Assembly: GCA_018398585.1 (NCBI GenBank)
Contig: JAGTTD010000010.1
Span: 3,799,501 to 3,863,500 of the forward strand
Reading direction: 5' to 3'
From: Simmondsia chinensis
Lineage: Eukaryota; Streptophyta; Magnoliopsida; Caryophyllales; Simmondsiaceae
DNA: 64,000 nt
A program made the translations under genes and the position numbers. Of this stretch, positions 42,987 through 55,039 are shown one piece after another (position 1 is the first letter of the stretch; the number at the start of each line of letters is the position of its first letter). The notes beneath the pieces were generated by a model. The model saw only the letters and a list, made by a program, of their open reading frames with translations. It was not told where the DNA came from and did no database searches.

Positions 42987-45900
42987 ATGGGTAGACCAAA
43001 GAAGCGTGTAGAAACGGCTGATGCACAACAATTGGAATCCTCATTGAAGATTATGGTAGAGCGCTCCATGGATGCTATCAGAGAGTCCATTTTGTCTTCC
43101 ATCAAGGAGTTTGTTCTCGCTTCCATTAAGGAGCCATTAGAGTTGTTATCAACTAGGAATATGCACCATGATCAAGAACTAGCAGGGCTGCGAGAAGTTG
43201 TTGCTGGTGTAACACTGCAATAGAATCAGTTAGCTGCTCAAGTTCAGAACAACCAGCAGAAGGTGGAAAACAACATGCACACAAGTGGAATCAACGGCAG
43301 TTCTTCTCATTCCCATTTCACTCCAATATTCAGTAAATTGAAGTTTCCCAAGTTTAATGGTGAAGAAATCAGGGGATGGTTGTACAAGTGTGACCAATTT
43401 TTTGCATTAGACCCCATTGCTGATGATTAGAAGGTGCAAATAGCTTCGGTTCATCTGGATGGAGAGGCCTTGCAATGGCATCAATCTTTTATGAAGTCAA
43501 GACCTAAGGATGAATGGCCAAGTTGGGAGGAGTATACACAAGAGGCTGTAATGCAGTTTGATGAGGCCTTATTTGATGATCCTTTAAGTGAGTTGAAGGG
43601 ATTGATCCAAAATAGAAGTGTCAGATAGTACAAGAGAGAGTTTGATGCATTGCTTACTCGAATTTCCTTAACTGAGTCACATAAATTGAGTTTCTTCTTG
43701 GGAGGCCTACAACCTAAGATAGCTGTACAAGTGAGGATGTTCAGCCCCAATTCGGTTGCACACACATATAGCAAGATCTCAAGAATTTGCGATAGGTTTA
43801 TCCAATGAAAAGCCTAACATCACAAATAAATCTATGCCCATCTTACCAAATCCCAAACAACCCCTGGCTTCACATGTGGGTAAGACCAAAAATGTTTTTC
43901 CCTCAATCCTTTCCCAATCATCAAACCAACTAAGAGCATCTAATAGCAGTGCTCATAGTAAGAAGTCTAAACACCTCACATAGGCTGAAATGGATGAGAA
44001 CAGGGCTAAGAACCTTTGTTTCTGATGTGATGCCAGATTTAATCGAGGCCATAACTGTAGGAAAGCTAAGGCTTATAGCGTAGAGGTTGTGGAGGAAGCG
44101 TATGAAGATAATCTTCTGGAAGATGAGGAGGAAATGGAAGAAACGGTCAACTTAGAAGCACTAGAAAACTCTTTACATATCTCGGTTCATGCTCTCATGG
44201 GTATGAAATCCTATCAAACCTTGAGAGTAGTAGGATACTCCAAGAAAAGGCCCAATTCACATATTGGTGGACATTGGGAGCACTCATAACTTTCTTGACC
44301 CAGCAGTGGCGAGACAACTACGGTGTATGGTCACACCTACAACTCCTCTACCGATATCTGTGGCAAATGGTACGCAAGTTCATAGTTCAGCTATGTGCAA
44401 GAAGTTTGTATGGACTCTGCAGGGGGTTAATTTCTGTTCTGATGTGAGATTGCTTCCACTTGGTGGGTGTGAAATTGTACCAGGGGTACAATGCTGAGGT
44501 CATTGGGAAGGATTATCTTAGACTTTGAGCAGCTGATGATGGAGTTATGGTATAAGGGGAAGAAGGTGGTTTTGCAAGGAATCACAGAATCTTTGATTAG
44601 CTTGATCTAAGGGGATCAGATGCACAGGTTGATGAGGAAGATCTCTACAGCACATATATGTTCTATGTAGCTGGTAGCATTGAAGGTGGCATCCTTTGAT
44701 TCTTCTCTATTGGATAGTAGGGAATTTTCAATGACGAATTATGCAATAGATGGTAACTCTCAAGAGGTTAACCCTCAATTAAAAAAACCTGTTGTCTGAA
44801 TTCCAAGAATTGTTTGAAGAATCTAAAACACTTCCCCCACATAGAGACCATGATCATCAAATTCACCTTAAAGAAGGTACCTCACCCATTAATGTGAGAC
44901 CTTATAGATATCCTTCTCTACATAAAGATGCCATTGAAAAAATGATAACCGAATTACTTTCCTTTGGTTTCATACAGCCTAGCAACAGTCCATTCTCATT
45001 ACCTATTGTCCTTGTAAATAAAAAGAATGGGTCTCTACACATGTGTGTAGACTGTAGGGAGTTAAACAAATACACAATTAAAGACAAATTTTCCATACCC
45101 GTTATTGAAGAGCTTTTTGATGAATTGTTTGGTGCCCAATACTTTGGATATCATCATATCCAAATGCAACCTAGAGACATTCCCAAAACAACCTTTAGGA
45201 CTTATGAAGGCCATTATGAATTCTTGGTTTTGCCTTTTGGGCTAACCGATGCACCCTCCACCTTCCAAAGTTTAATGAACCATATTTTCAAATCTTACTT
45301 GAGGAAAAGCATTATTGTTTTCTTTGATGACATCTTAGTGTACAACCCCTCTTGGGAGGAACATCTATTGCATCTAAGGAAAACCCTTACTACACTAAGA
45401 GAAAATAGTTTGTATGCTAAGTTGAGCAAGTGTAGTTTTGGAGAAAGACAAATTGAATATTTAGGCCATTTGATTGCTGGAAATGGAGTATGCATAGACC
45501 CTAAGAAGATATCTGCGATGGTTGAATGGCCTAGACCTCAGACAATCAAGTAGTTGTGTGGGTTCTTGGGTCTTACCGGGTATTATAGAAGGTTTATAAG
45601 ACATTACAGCATAATTGCTCAGCCCCTTTTTGATCTGTTAAAGAAAGATGCCTTTCAATGGAATGATAAGGCTCAGGAAGCTTTTGAAGAATTAAAGAAA
45701 GCTATGACTTTAGCACATGTTTTGGCATTACCTAACTTCAAAGAAGGCTTCACAGTTGAAACTGATGCTTCAGGTAGTGGCATTGGTGCGGTTTTGATGC
45801 AAAGTGACCATCCAATTTCATTTACCAGCAAATGTCTAGCTCCTAGACATCAAGCACTCTCAGTATATGAGAAGGAGTTGTATGCAGTGGTATTTGCAGT

Positions 45901-47570
45901 CGAGAAATGGAGGCCTTATCTAATTGGGACTCATTTTATGATCCTTATTGACCATTACAGCTTGAAGTATCTGCTGGAGCAAAGATTTACAATTCCAACT
46001 CAGTGTAGGTTATTACCCAAGGTATTTGGGTACACTTACAGCGTATGTTACAGAAGAGGGACCGAGAATAAAGCTACTGATGCCTCATCTAAGTCACAGG
46101 AGCTCAATTGATAAGGATGTTCTTGACCACCATCTCTACTGATATTGTTAAACAAGTAAACAAAAGTGTACAGTAGGATGTTAATTTGCAAAAAATAGTC
46201 TTGGAGCTTCAACAAATCCTAGTAAACACCCTCACTACTCATTTGTGCAGGGCCAATTGTACAGAAAAGGGAGATTGGTGGTACGTGCTAACTCGCAATT
46301 GAGGGAATTGCTTATGAAAAGCTTACATGATTCAGCAGAAGGGGGACATTTTGGAGTAAGGGTTACACACAAAAGGCTGGCTAGCTTTTTTTTATTGGAA
46401 AGGGATGAAGAAGTTGGTGAGAAACGTCATCAGATTTTGTGATACCGGTCAGAGGTTCAAGAATGAGACAGCAGCTGCACCAGGATTACTCAGTCCTTTA
46501 TCTATACTTGGAAGAATTTAGGAGTATGTTTCAATGAACTTCATTGATGGGCTGCCGTGTTCACTAGGCAAGTCTGTTATCCTAGTGGTGATGGATAGAT
46601 TGTCTAAATATGCCCATTTCATAGCTCTCTGACACCCCTACTCTGTAATGTTGGTAGCTAGTTATCTAGACAATGTGTATAAGCTACATGGATTGCCAAG
46701 GTCCATTACTAGTGACAGAGACGCAGTGTTCATGAGCACATTCTGGAAAGAGTTATTTAGTCTGTTAAAGGTTCACCTGTAGCCCTCCATAGCTCATCAC
46801 CCACAAACAGATGGGCAAACCGAGGTTGTGAATAGATGTATTGAAGGTTACTTGCGATGTATGAGTGGAGATAAGCCCATGGATTGGGTAAAGTGGCTGT
46901 CTTTAGCTGAGTATTGGTAGAATACCAATCACCACCCAGCTATCAATATGACCCCGTTCCAAGCAGTTTATGGAGTTGAGCCACTCGTACATGTTCCTTA
47001 TGTACATAAGGATTCTGCAGTAGCTGCTGTTGATGAACTAATGACCAACAAAGAAGCAACAATCCAGGTGTTAAAACAACATCTAGTGAAAGCACAACAG
47101 AGGATGAAGGTACAATATGACAGGCATCGCTCGGAGAGGACAATTGAGGTTGGGGATTGGGTTTATCTCAAGCTCAAACCATACATGCAGCGGTTAGTAG
47201 CTAGAGGAGGAAATCAAAAGCTGGCAGCAAAATATTTCAGGCCTTTCCAAGTTATAGCTAAAGTAGGCAAAGTTGCTTACACTCTTGAGTTGCCTCCCAA
47301 CATAAAAGTTCACAATACTTTCCATGTTTCGCTATTAAAAAGGAAGTTAGGTACCAATCCCCTTCAGCCACACTTGCCTGAATGTGTGAATGACAACCAA
47401 GACAAATGGGAGCCTGTAGCTGTTCTTGATAGAGTGTTGGTCAGGAAAGGAAATGTAGTAGCTGCTAGAGTACTAGTACAATGGGCCAACACCTTTACCG
47501 AAGATGCTACCTAGGAGGATGCTGAGGATATGCATAAGAGGTCCTCTACCCTTGTGGACAAGGGTATCCT
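42987..47570 (+). pseudogene. Ty3 gag-pol, decayed
   Basis: Order: gag (FSKLKFPKFNGEEIRGWLYK, HLDGEALQWHQSFM), a CCHC-like stretch near 44020, protease region (VDIGSTHNFLDPAVARQL, 44264), reverse transcriptase (44792-45553; FFDDILVY is kept, but the aspartate expected before GYHHI is lost), RNase H (ETDASGSGIGAVLMQ), integrase ([23 protein letters not shown]) and a C-terminal chromodomain (VLVQWANTFTEDAT). It is inactive: stops occur at 43221, 43428, 43626, 43981, 44668, 45551, 46174, 46519, 46630, 46780, 46918 and 47512, with frameshifts near 44495 and 46110. Confidence 0.9.
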
Positions 47571-47586
47571 TTAAGGGGGAGGGTAT

Positions 47587-48512
47587 TGTTAGGATCCCAA
47601 GTAGTAGTTGAGATGTATTAGTTGGTTTTGGAGGGAATCTTGAGTTGATTAGTTCGTATGCTTTTTGAGCTTGTATATAACGATCTTTAGTTGCTGTAGT
47701 AATCATCCAAGAAAAATGAAATGAACTCTCTTCTCTACTTCTCTCAATCTCATCTAGAGGTGGCAAATTTAACCCGATTTGAAAAACCAACCTGAAAAAC
47801 CCGTAAACCAACCCAACCTAAACCGAAAATATGTCAAAAATTATTGAACCTGAAACTGAAATGACCCAACCTGTAACTAACTCGGCCTGCTCTTTGCCTG
47901 ACCTGAAAATAACCCGTTACCAATTTGATCTGACCCGACCCACCATTGACCCGAACCAACCCGACCTAAACTATCCTGAACCCGAACCCAACCCGACTTG
48001 AAAGCTAAATTTACCTAAGTTCTTTAAATCCAATAAGAATTATTAGTTGTTAGAAGTACAATTGAACTTTATAATATATTATTGAGTATCTATATTAATA
48101 ATATAATAAATATATTGGTAAAAATATAAATTATTTGGTATAATTTAAACTTTTATAACCGGTTCATACCACCAAGGCACTAAATAGAAGGATTATTGAA
48201 GACCTAAAACCTTTGCAACATGACCCTAGATTGACCCGAACCAAAGACCACTCAAAACTAAAGTGACGCGAACCCGAAATAACTTTACCCATACCCAACT
48301 CGAACCGAGTACAAATAAAACCCGAAAGATACCCGAGCCTGAATGGGTTGACCCGAGCCCAACCAGACCCGAGTTTATTATAAACTTGAAATGACCCAAA
48401 CCCGAAGGGGTTCACCCGAACCCGACACGAATGACTCGATCGCCACCTCTAATCTCATCTCTCCTTCTCTATTATATCACAGAATTTCTAATTCATCTTT
48501 TGGAACTTAACA
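47587..48512 (+). repeat. 3' LTR of the Ty3 element, with MITE insert
   Basis: Matches the 5' LTR with about a dozen differences plus a short deletion near 47655, and is interrupted at 47756-48450. The differences give the element some age. Confidence 0.9.
47756..48450. mobile_element. Mutator-like MITE in the 3' LTR (695 bp)
   Basis: Perfect 9-bp terminal inverted repeats (agaggtggc / gccacctct) and a perfect 10-bp duplication, aatctcatct (47746-47755 and 48451-48460). The empty site is visible in the 5' LTR. The interior is a degenerate series of aacccgaacccga words; it is non-coding. Confidence 0.9.
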
Positions 48513-48574
48513 CCCTGCTTACACGGAAGCTCTTGGGGTACTGGATCTGTTGTTGTTGTTTTTGTAAGTTTTTA

Positions 48575-48914
48575 AGACACATTTTATAAGAGTTACAGAA
48601 TATATATATATGCTAAATATTTTAACAATAACAAAAATTGTCCTGAATTGTACATCATGCCAAGAACATAGAGAGCTGATGCTCGAGACACTAGTCCCAC
48701 TTATTGAACGGAGCTGCTCATTTCTAATTGTCGGATTTACATCCGGTTAACACCACAAGCAACTAAAGCAGCTGCTTGGACCTCTAATTTGTTAAAATTT
48801 TTTTTTTTGTTTTTTTGTGAAAATGAATTACATTATCAGTTTGTCTCCCGTGTATTACAGCTGTAATAGGAGAAATACGGATTTATGTATGATAATTTGT
48901 AAACACATATACTA
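48575..48914. other. non-coding, nothing recognised
   Basis: No gene seen between the Ty3 nest and the next SINE. Confidence 0.35.
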
Positions 48915-49046
48915 CAATAATAACAAACTAGTGCCTCAGGAGCTCCTGCTTGAGTAGGGTTTAGGAGGCAAGATGTACGCATTCTTATCCCTACACGGTG
49001 CTATCCTAAAGAGAGGTTTTGTTCGTGGGCTCCTAACCCTAGAAAT
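48915..49046 (-). mobile_element. SINE 3' body, copy I
   Basis: Read on -: aacctctctttaggatagca, aagaatgcgtacatcttgcc, ggagctcctgaggcactag and a ttgttattattg tail. Direct repeats gtaaacacatatacta (48899-48914) and gtaaccacatataata (49047-49062) match at 14 of 16 positions. Confidence 0.85.
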
Positions 49047-49093
49047 GTAACCACATATAATATAGAGTGAATTATTCAAAGTATATTAAAGCT

Positions 49094-49499
49094 AGATATG
49101 GCAAATGTGTCGTGTTGTATTCGTGTTCGTATTATGAGAGGGGTCTTAGAAATGGGATTAACCTGAACCCAACTTGTTTAATAAATGGGTTAAGTACTCT
49201 CAACACTTACCCAACCCAATTATTAAACGAGTAACCCTTACCCAACACCCTACCCAATTGAATATAGTTCAAATTATCTTAACTCCCAAAAATATATATG
49301 ATATCACTAGTATACCACTCAAATATCTAGCATAATTATATAGATGGGTCAATCGTGTCGAAAACAGGTAACATGGGTTAAACCTAGATTCAACACAATT
49401 ACTGGATAAACCCAAATTCAACTTCCGTTCAAAATCCCGGATCCAAACTCGCTAACTGCATATCGTATTATCGTGTCGTGTCTAATTTTATTGGCCCTA
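49094..49499. mobile_element. Mutator-like MITE (about 405 bp)
   Basis: Ends agatatggcaaatgtgtcgt and, inverted, agggccaataaaattagaca. The 9-bp duplication attaaagct lies at 49085-49093 and 49500-49508. Interior with acccaacccaa words. Confidence 0.7.
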
Positions 49500-49508
49500 A
49501 TTAAAGCT

Positions 49509-51555
49509 ACCATAAACTGATTAAATTTACTAGAAACCCCCTAAAATTTAGGTAGTTGGATCAAAATAGATATGAAGACCCACAGGCTAAATCTGGTAGG
49601 GTGGCAAATTAAGCGATCATAAGAGAGAGAAAAGTGGTTGAAATTGAAAAGGGCTTTCAGGTAAGCAGTTAGCAGATGCCAACATTTACACCAAAACGGC
49701 AAAGCTTTGACAGTGAAACTGCTGAAGTGATACGCATCGCAAGCGTATCTTATGACAATATCTTCCTCGTTTCCTATGATTTATATATATATATATACAT
49801 ATATACTTTAGGTTCGTTAACCACAAATGAGGTGGCCTAAAGTATCAGCACGGATGAGAGAAGAAAGGACTTTGTCTGGAGTGTGATTCCATACTGAAAG
49901 CTTAGAGCCTCTATAAAACAAGTTCGCTAACTAATCTGCATGTCTGTTGGCTTTTCGAAAAACAATGATTGAACTTGACTTGAACACGTTGTTCATTAAT
50001 GAGTTGAATATCTACTATATATATATATGCTACGAGCTATAATGAAAATTTTTTATGGCATTGGGGAATTGTATCAAGCGTATTGGGGATGGTTGTATTG
50101 ATATTGTCAAAGAACATGTCATCTGACTTTTTTTGGTGTACCTACAAGAAGATGACGATGTCAACCAAATGGGATGGTGGAATGATGCAACATGGTGTTG
50201 GAACCATTCACAAACAGGGAAATCCTAAATCAAAATAGTGTTAATAAACGAAAGGGGATTGGGGAATAAAATTAAAAACACCGTAATTTATGTAGTTCAG
50301 TCGAATCTTACATCCACGAGTCTTCACTTTAAAATTTTAGGATATCTTTTCTATAGAAAAGCTTTTATCGAAGTCATAGAAAATGATGTCCCGAGTGATT
50401 TAGTGTTGGATATAGTGTGCTTTAATTTTGTTCAAGACACTTTGTCCCACAAAGAATACATGGGAGTAGAAGAGTCACTTATACTCCCCTCCCTCTTTGC
50501 TTACTAAATCTTGAAGGCATAAAGGGGGCCTCGATAAGCACACATGCTCATGTGCCTCGCCTACTAGGTCAGCTGACGTGGCTTAGTGTGTTGTGGAATT
50601 TTTTTGACCCGTAAGTTTTATTTTAGGGTTGTTGAAGGAAACGCGGGAAAGATGTTTCTTGGCCGAGAATCCAATTTTTGAGCTTGAGCTATTGACTGCA
50701 TTCATAACAGTTCTTTCCATAAAGAAAATCAGATTCTTCGCTTTGTAATACCTACGCACTTCATTCATATTGGCCCTCTCCTTCCACGTCTAACTGAAAT
50801 TTTGCGCTAATTATGTAGCTATTTTGATATATGAAATTGGTATACAGTAGGCATGCAAATTGATTGCTTTGAAGGCTAGGAAAATACAAGAGTTCACGTT
50901 ATTCTTCTACCGCTCTTCTAGTCTTACCTTCTATCTTACATAATCTTTTGAACAGTTGATTGTTGTTCCATATTGAGCAAATTGGGGCTCACTCAAGTCC
51001 TTCTCTTTAGAGTACACTATAAAGTTAACCTTTTGAGTCGGGTGCTAGTTGATCATTATACTACACTGGAGCATATAAATGACTTAAGTTAGTGGTGGAC
51101 GCCATTGTCAGCAATTTTATTTTGATCTCCGACTCAATATCCCTTGTGTTTCTTACTTGTTAATTGCTTTTCCTGTTTGATTATGTGTGACTTGGAAGTG
51201 CTTGAGTTTGTGGTGTTCCGCTTCGTGGCTCTCCTTTCTTGAGTAATATTTCTCGACTTTATGTTCAAGCTTGAGGTTGACACAATATGAAGATTGATAT
51301 CGATTTTGCTTGAGGTCGTTAGGTTTCGTGTTTTGAGTTCAGTTTGTCTATCTTCTAGTATTGTCTCACTTGAGTTCCATTTTAATTGCGATCTAAATTT
51401 TAAGATATTGTTACGACATTATCAATACATTATTTGAAAGGTGGTTGTTATTGCTAAAGAAACGATGTAACTTATAGTAAATAATAGTCAAAAAATTTTA
51501 CAAAATTGCTTTGATATTAACAATTTTGTTATATCAATAGTAGTACCAATTTGAA
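49509..51555. other. non-coding; possible LTR fragment near 50170-50560
   Basis: The phrase tttatgtagttcagtcgaat, followed by cttacatccacgagtc, resembles a motif common in plant Copia LTRs, but no ends or partner were found. The 89-codon frame at 50238-50507 has no known domain. No gene is supported in the rest. Confidence 0.3.
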
Positions 51556-52118
51556 AAAAAGAAATATTGAGTTATTTAGCAAAATAATATATTTAAATTT
51601 TTTTTTTTTTGAAAAGTAACATATCTGCAAAATTATTTAGCAAACTAGTACATTTTATCAATAAAAGTTATAGGTACCAGTACAATTGGTGCATAATACT
51701 TTAATACACCGTTTGAGTTAGTGCTTGAATTGCACATTTCACAGACTTATAGGTGCCCTTTGAACTGGTGCCTATAAGCTTACTATTTTTGGACCATAAA
51801 CTTATAGGCGCCATTTCAAATGGTGCCTATAAGTGTAATCGGCCAAAAAAAAAAAAATTACACTTGTTGAATGGCACCTATAAGTGTAATAGCCCAAAAA
51901 AATGACTTTGATAAGTGTGATAAACCAAAAAATTAAGCTTATAGGCGCCAGTTCAAATGACGCCTATAAGTATGTGAATTTGTATTTCACACACCAAATC
52001 AAACGTCGTATTAAAGTATTATGCGTCAATTGCATTGGCACTTATAATTTTTATTGACAAAATGTGCTAGATTGCTAAATAATTTTGTAAATATATTAGT
52101 TTTTAATTTTTTTGACCT

Positions 52119-54676
52119 GGGTTCAGATTGCTCTCCACCACCCAAAACGGCCACCACCAAGTCAAACCCCTGATCACAACTCCAAGCCGAATCCACTGAA
52201 AACGGCCACCGCGGAGTGAAACCACCACCGGATTACGACGACTACGTCGATTTCAGAGTGGGCCAGCATCGAGGACCTGAGTTATGTCGATTTTACAACC
52301 ACCGCAGTCGATTTCCATCACCAAGGCTGGAAAACACCAGATCTGGGCGGACATTACCAGATCTGTACAGCTCTACCGCTGCTACGACCACTGAGCACCA
52401 CGAACAACCAGATCTGGGATGGAGATCACCAGATCTGTACACCCCCGACCACCGCCGAAGCACCACTGAGACCTCGGCTTCCTCTATTGAGTTCTATAGC
52501 GGACGGGGCTTTCCAAATTCTTCTTCAACCGCAGTAAATGACGCACGCCGGCTCAGGGGAATCCATCTTTGTTGATCGTCTACCTAAAAGAATGACAAAT
52601 TCGTGGCTTAGGGCTGTTTTTCGAGCCTTCAGATCAATATATGACACATTTGTCCCTGTGAAAAGAAGACTGAGAACTACATGGTCTTATGTATTTGTTC
52701 GATTTTATGACTTGAATGAAGCTACAAGGGCTGTCAATTCCATGAATGGAAGATGGGTTGCGGGTGTGAAGCTCAAGGTGCAATGTGCAAATCTAGTCAG
52801 AAGTGCATGACCTAAATCCACTCGAGGCCAACCACAACAGAGCACGGCCCAACAGGTCAGAACCGCATATAGGACTTAGGACTTGGGGAACGCATCAACT
52901 AATCGAAGTGGGCCACATGATAACATGGATATTCCGGGGATTATAGTGTCAAATCCTAACAAGTGTGTTAAGGCATGGCTTAAGCGGTCAATAATTGCCC
53001 ATTCATCTGTTGAGGTCAATCTTGATGACGTTCTTACATTTATAACCGAAAATGACCTCTACGGGCTTATACCTAAAGGCTTAAGCAACAATTTCTTTAT
53101 TCTGGTCTGTGATTCCATTGACACTATGGATGCCTACCTTGGCCCCCGTAAGGAGATTCTGCTACGAATGTTCGGAGAAGTACATAAGTACTCTGGAGAG
53201 ACGCTTGGATCCATTAACAGAAGGGTTTGGCTCGAGATCTATGGATTGATTGTCCAGTGTTGGTCAAATGAATGCTTTGCCAATATCGCCAAATTATGGG
53301 GGAAGTTCATTAGGGTGGACCCCAGAACATCCACTATGAGGTGCGTTGACAATGCAAGGATTCTGATTGACACTTGCCACACAACATGTATAAACCAGAT
53401 AGTCCAGGTTCACCACAATGGGGGAACCCGTTTGATTTTCGTTAAAGAAGGAAGCTCGGTATTGACACTAGACTACTCTCCCGGCGTTGTGTCCAGAGCC
53501 GCATCTGCTAGATTGGCTAGGGAGCAGGCCTATCTCCCATCACATTCCCCCCAAGAAAACCAATGCATGACCGTGGTAAGACTTTCTTCACAGGTCCAAC
53601 CTTCTCTGTATCTGGTATCAGAATGCTCAATTATTAGAGAAGAGAATACAATTCTTGGGCCACGGTTGGTAAATGAAGGGATGGGAGTTGCTTGGCAGCC
53701 GTCTGGACATGTTTCCCTCCACGTCAACAGCCAAATCATTGGGAGATGGGCCTAACAGCGATCACTCCTGCATGCTAGGCCTTGCGCTTCACAGCATGTG
53801 GCACATCCTCCTCTACTATTGCCATGGGTTGAGAATCATGAAGCTCCAGCTCACCAACATCATGCTTAGATAACCACACCGGATACCGATACTCGGGAAA
53901 GCAGCAGTGATAATGAGTCAACAACATCTAGGCCGGAATTCCCTCTAGGATTTGAGTCAATAACAGCAATTGATATCTCTCAAGCTGAGATTAGTTTGCC
54001 TCAGAGTCAGCAAGTATCAGCTCCATTCATGAAAGGGCTTGGCATGGGCGGGAGGAAAAAAAGAAAAATTTCGCACAACGAAAAGAGAGAAAAAAACGAT
54101 CAAGCGCAAGATGAAAGAGAGAGAGAAGCGGGAGTTGCAAGACTTCCTGAAGAAAATGTCTCCTAGAATTAATGCTGAAAAATCGACTAAGACAGCCGGA
54201 AAGAGGAAGAAACGGAATAGGGGAAATCGAATCCAGAAGATCACCGAAGAAGAGTATGATGAGAGGATCTTGAATGCGGAGCGGGTAATAGAGTTAGGAG
54301 AAAATGTGGGCTTCAACTTTGATGGTTTCGACCCGGCTATGGTGGCAGATATTCTTGCTCAATGATATGGTTTTGGTGTTGGGTTGTGGCTTCAGTCCCA
54401 CTCTCGGTTCTTGTCCTGGCCTTCTGATTCTTCTCCAGTTAGGATCCCTGTTTGTGTTGATTCTGCGCGTGCTGTTGTTTCTTGTCTCCATATCTTTTCT
54501 GGTCCTGTGCTCGCTGTCTGCTATGTCGTGTTTTGAGGCGAGCGTTTCTGTTCCTGTATTCTTGTTTTGTGTTGGATGTTTTTGGTCCCCGTATTGTTGC
54601 GGTCGGACTCTAGCCTCGCCTAGCAAGTGGCCAGCTTTTTAGCGATTTTGTCGTAATTTATCAAAAAAAAAAAAAA
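52119..54676 (+). mobile_element. ORF1-only LINE, copy 2
   Basis: It begins near gacctgggttcagattgctc, holds a diverged relative of the ORF1 at 13808-16559, then a T/G-rich 3' UTR, and ends in cgtaatttatcaaaaaaaaa. No reverse-transcriptase sequence occurs between ORF1 and the tail. A target duplication could not be fixed because both flanks are T/A runs. Confidence 0.75.
52538..54365 (+). pseudogene. LINE ORF1 (RRM plus DUF4283-like), copy 2, broken
   Basis: RRM: SIFVDRLPKRMTNSWLRAVF, then RTTWSYVFVRF as RNP1, ending SMNGRWVAGVKLKV. A TGA at 52808 and a TAG near 52876 follow in frame. The DUF4283-like part (52883-53755) has AWLKRSIIAHSSVEVNLDDV and NRRVWLEIYGLIVQCWSNEC. After a TAA at 53753 and a frameshift, a basic tail (54039-54365; KREKKTIKRKMKEREKRELQ) ends NVGFNFDGFDPAMVADILAQ. 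The two copies agree in domain order and in where the ORF ends. Confidence 0.75.
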
Positions 54677-54707
54677 AATTTATTTTACTAAATAACTCAA
54701 AAATATT

Positions 54708-55039
54708 AGGGCGGGTAAAGCGGAAAATTAAGCACTGAAAGTAATGGGGTCTTGGATTCTGCGGGGCTTTTTATTGTCATTAATATGCTTTCATCAATTT
54801 TACATTTACGAGCATTATTATATTTGTTAATTTATATATTTAATATATAAATTAATACTAGTGTTATCATGTACTATATATCATTTATATATTATCGATT
54901 AAGAGTTGCTTAAATTTACTTGTGTTCTATATCTATATACTTTATTTATAGTTGAGATGATTTTAAATTTTGGTATAATTTTTCTTTTTAACTTAGATAA
55001 TAGGTTGATAAAAAATTATTTAGACATTATTACTTATTT
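54708..55039. other. non-coding, nothing recognised
   Basis: AT-rich spacer. Confidence 0.35.

Larger units (their letters stand above)
42707..48512 (+). mobile_element. Ty3/gypsy retrotransposon, chromodomain type, Reina-like
   Basis: LTRs at 42707-42931 and 47587-48512 (the latter 231 bp without its insert), a primer-binding site at 42932, polyprotein remains at 42987-47570, and a polypurine tract (aagggggaggg) just before the 3' LTR. Flanks ccttg (42702) and ccctg (48513) are a 5-bp duplication with one change. The small size, about 5.1 kb without the insert, the short LTRs and the C-terminal chromodomain point to a Reina-like chromovirus lineage. Confidence 0.9.
42655..48559 (+). mobile_element. 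SINE 3' body, copy H, split by a Ty3 element
   Basis: The left part (42655-42706: ccttaaaggggtaaggttgt, ctacatcccacccctct) and the right part (48513-48559: ccctgcttacacggaagctc, gtactggatctgttgttg) join to one SINE body of about 100 bp. The SINE's own duplication, ttttgtaagttttta, lies at 42640-42654 and 48560-48574. So the SINE is older than the Ty3 element inside it. Confidence 0.85.
51562..54707. mobile_element. TIR element with palindromic core, holding an ORF1-only LINE
   Basis: The left end aaatattgagttatttagca and the right end ttactaaataactcaaaaat are inverted. Internally, 51660-52070 has several palindromes of the type ttataggcgccatttcaaat followed by ggtgcctataag. The LINE at 52119-54676 sits in the right arm. 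Confidence 0.55.

Noticed and set aside
50238..50507. 89-codon frame as a gene
   Set aside because: No recognisable domain; nearby sequence resembles an LTR fragment, and no splice structure is evident.
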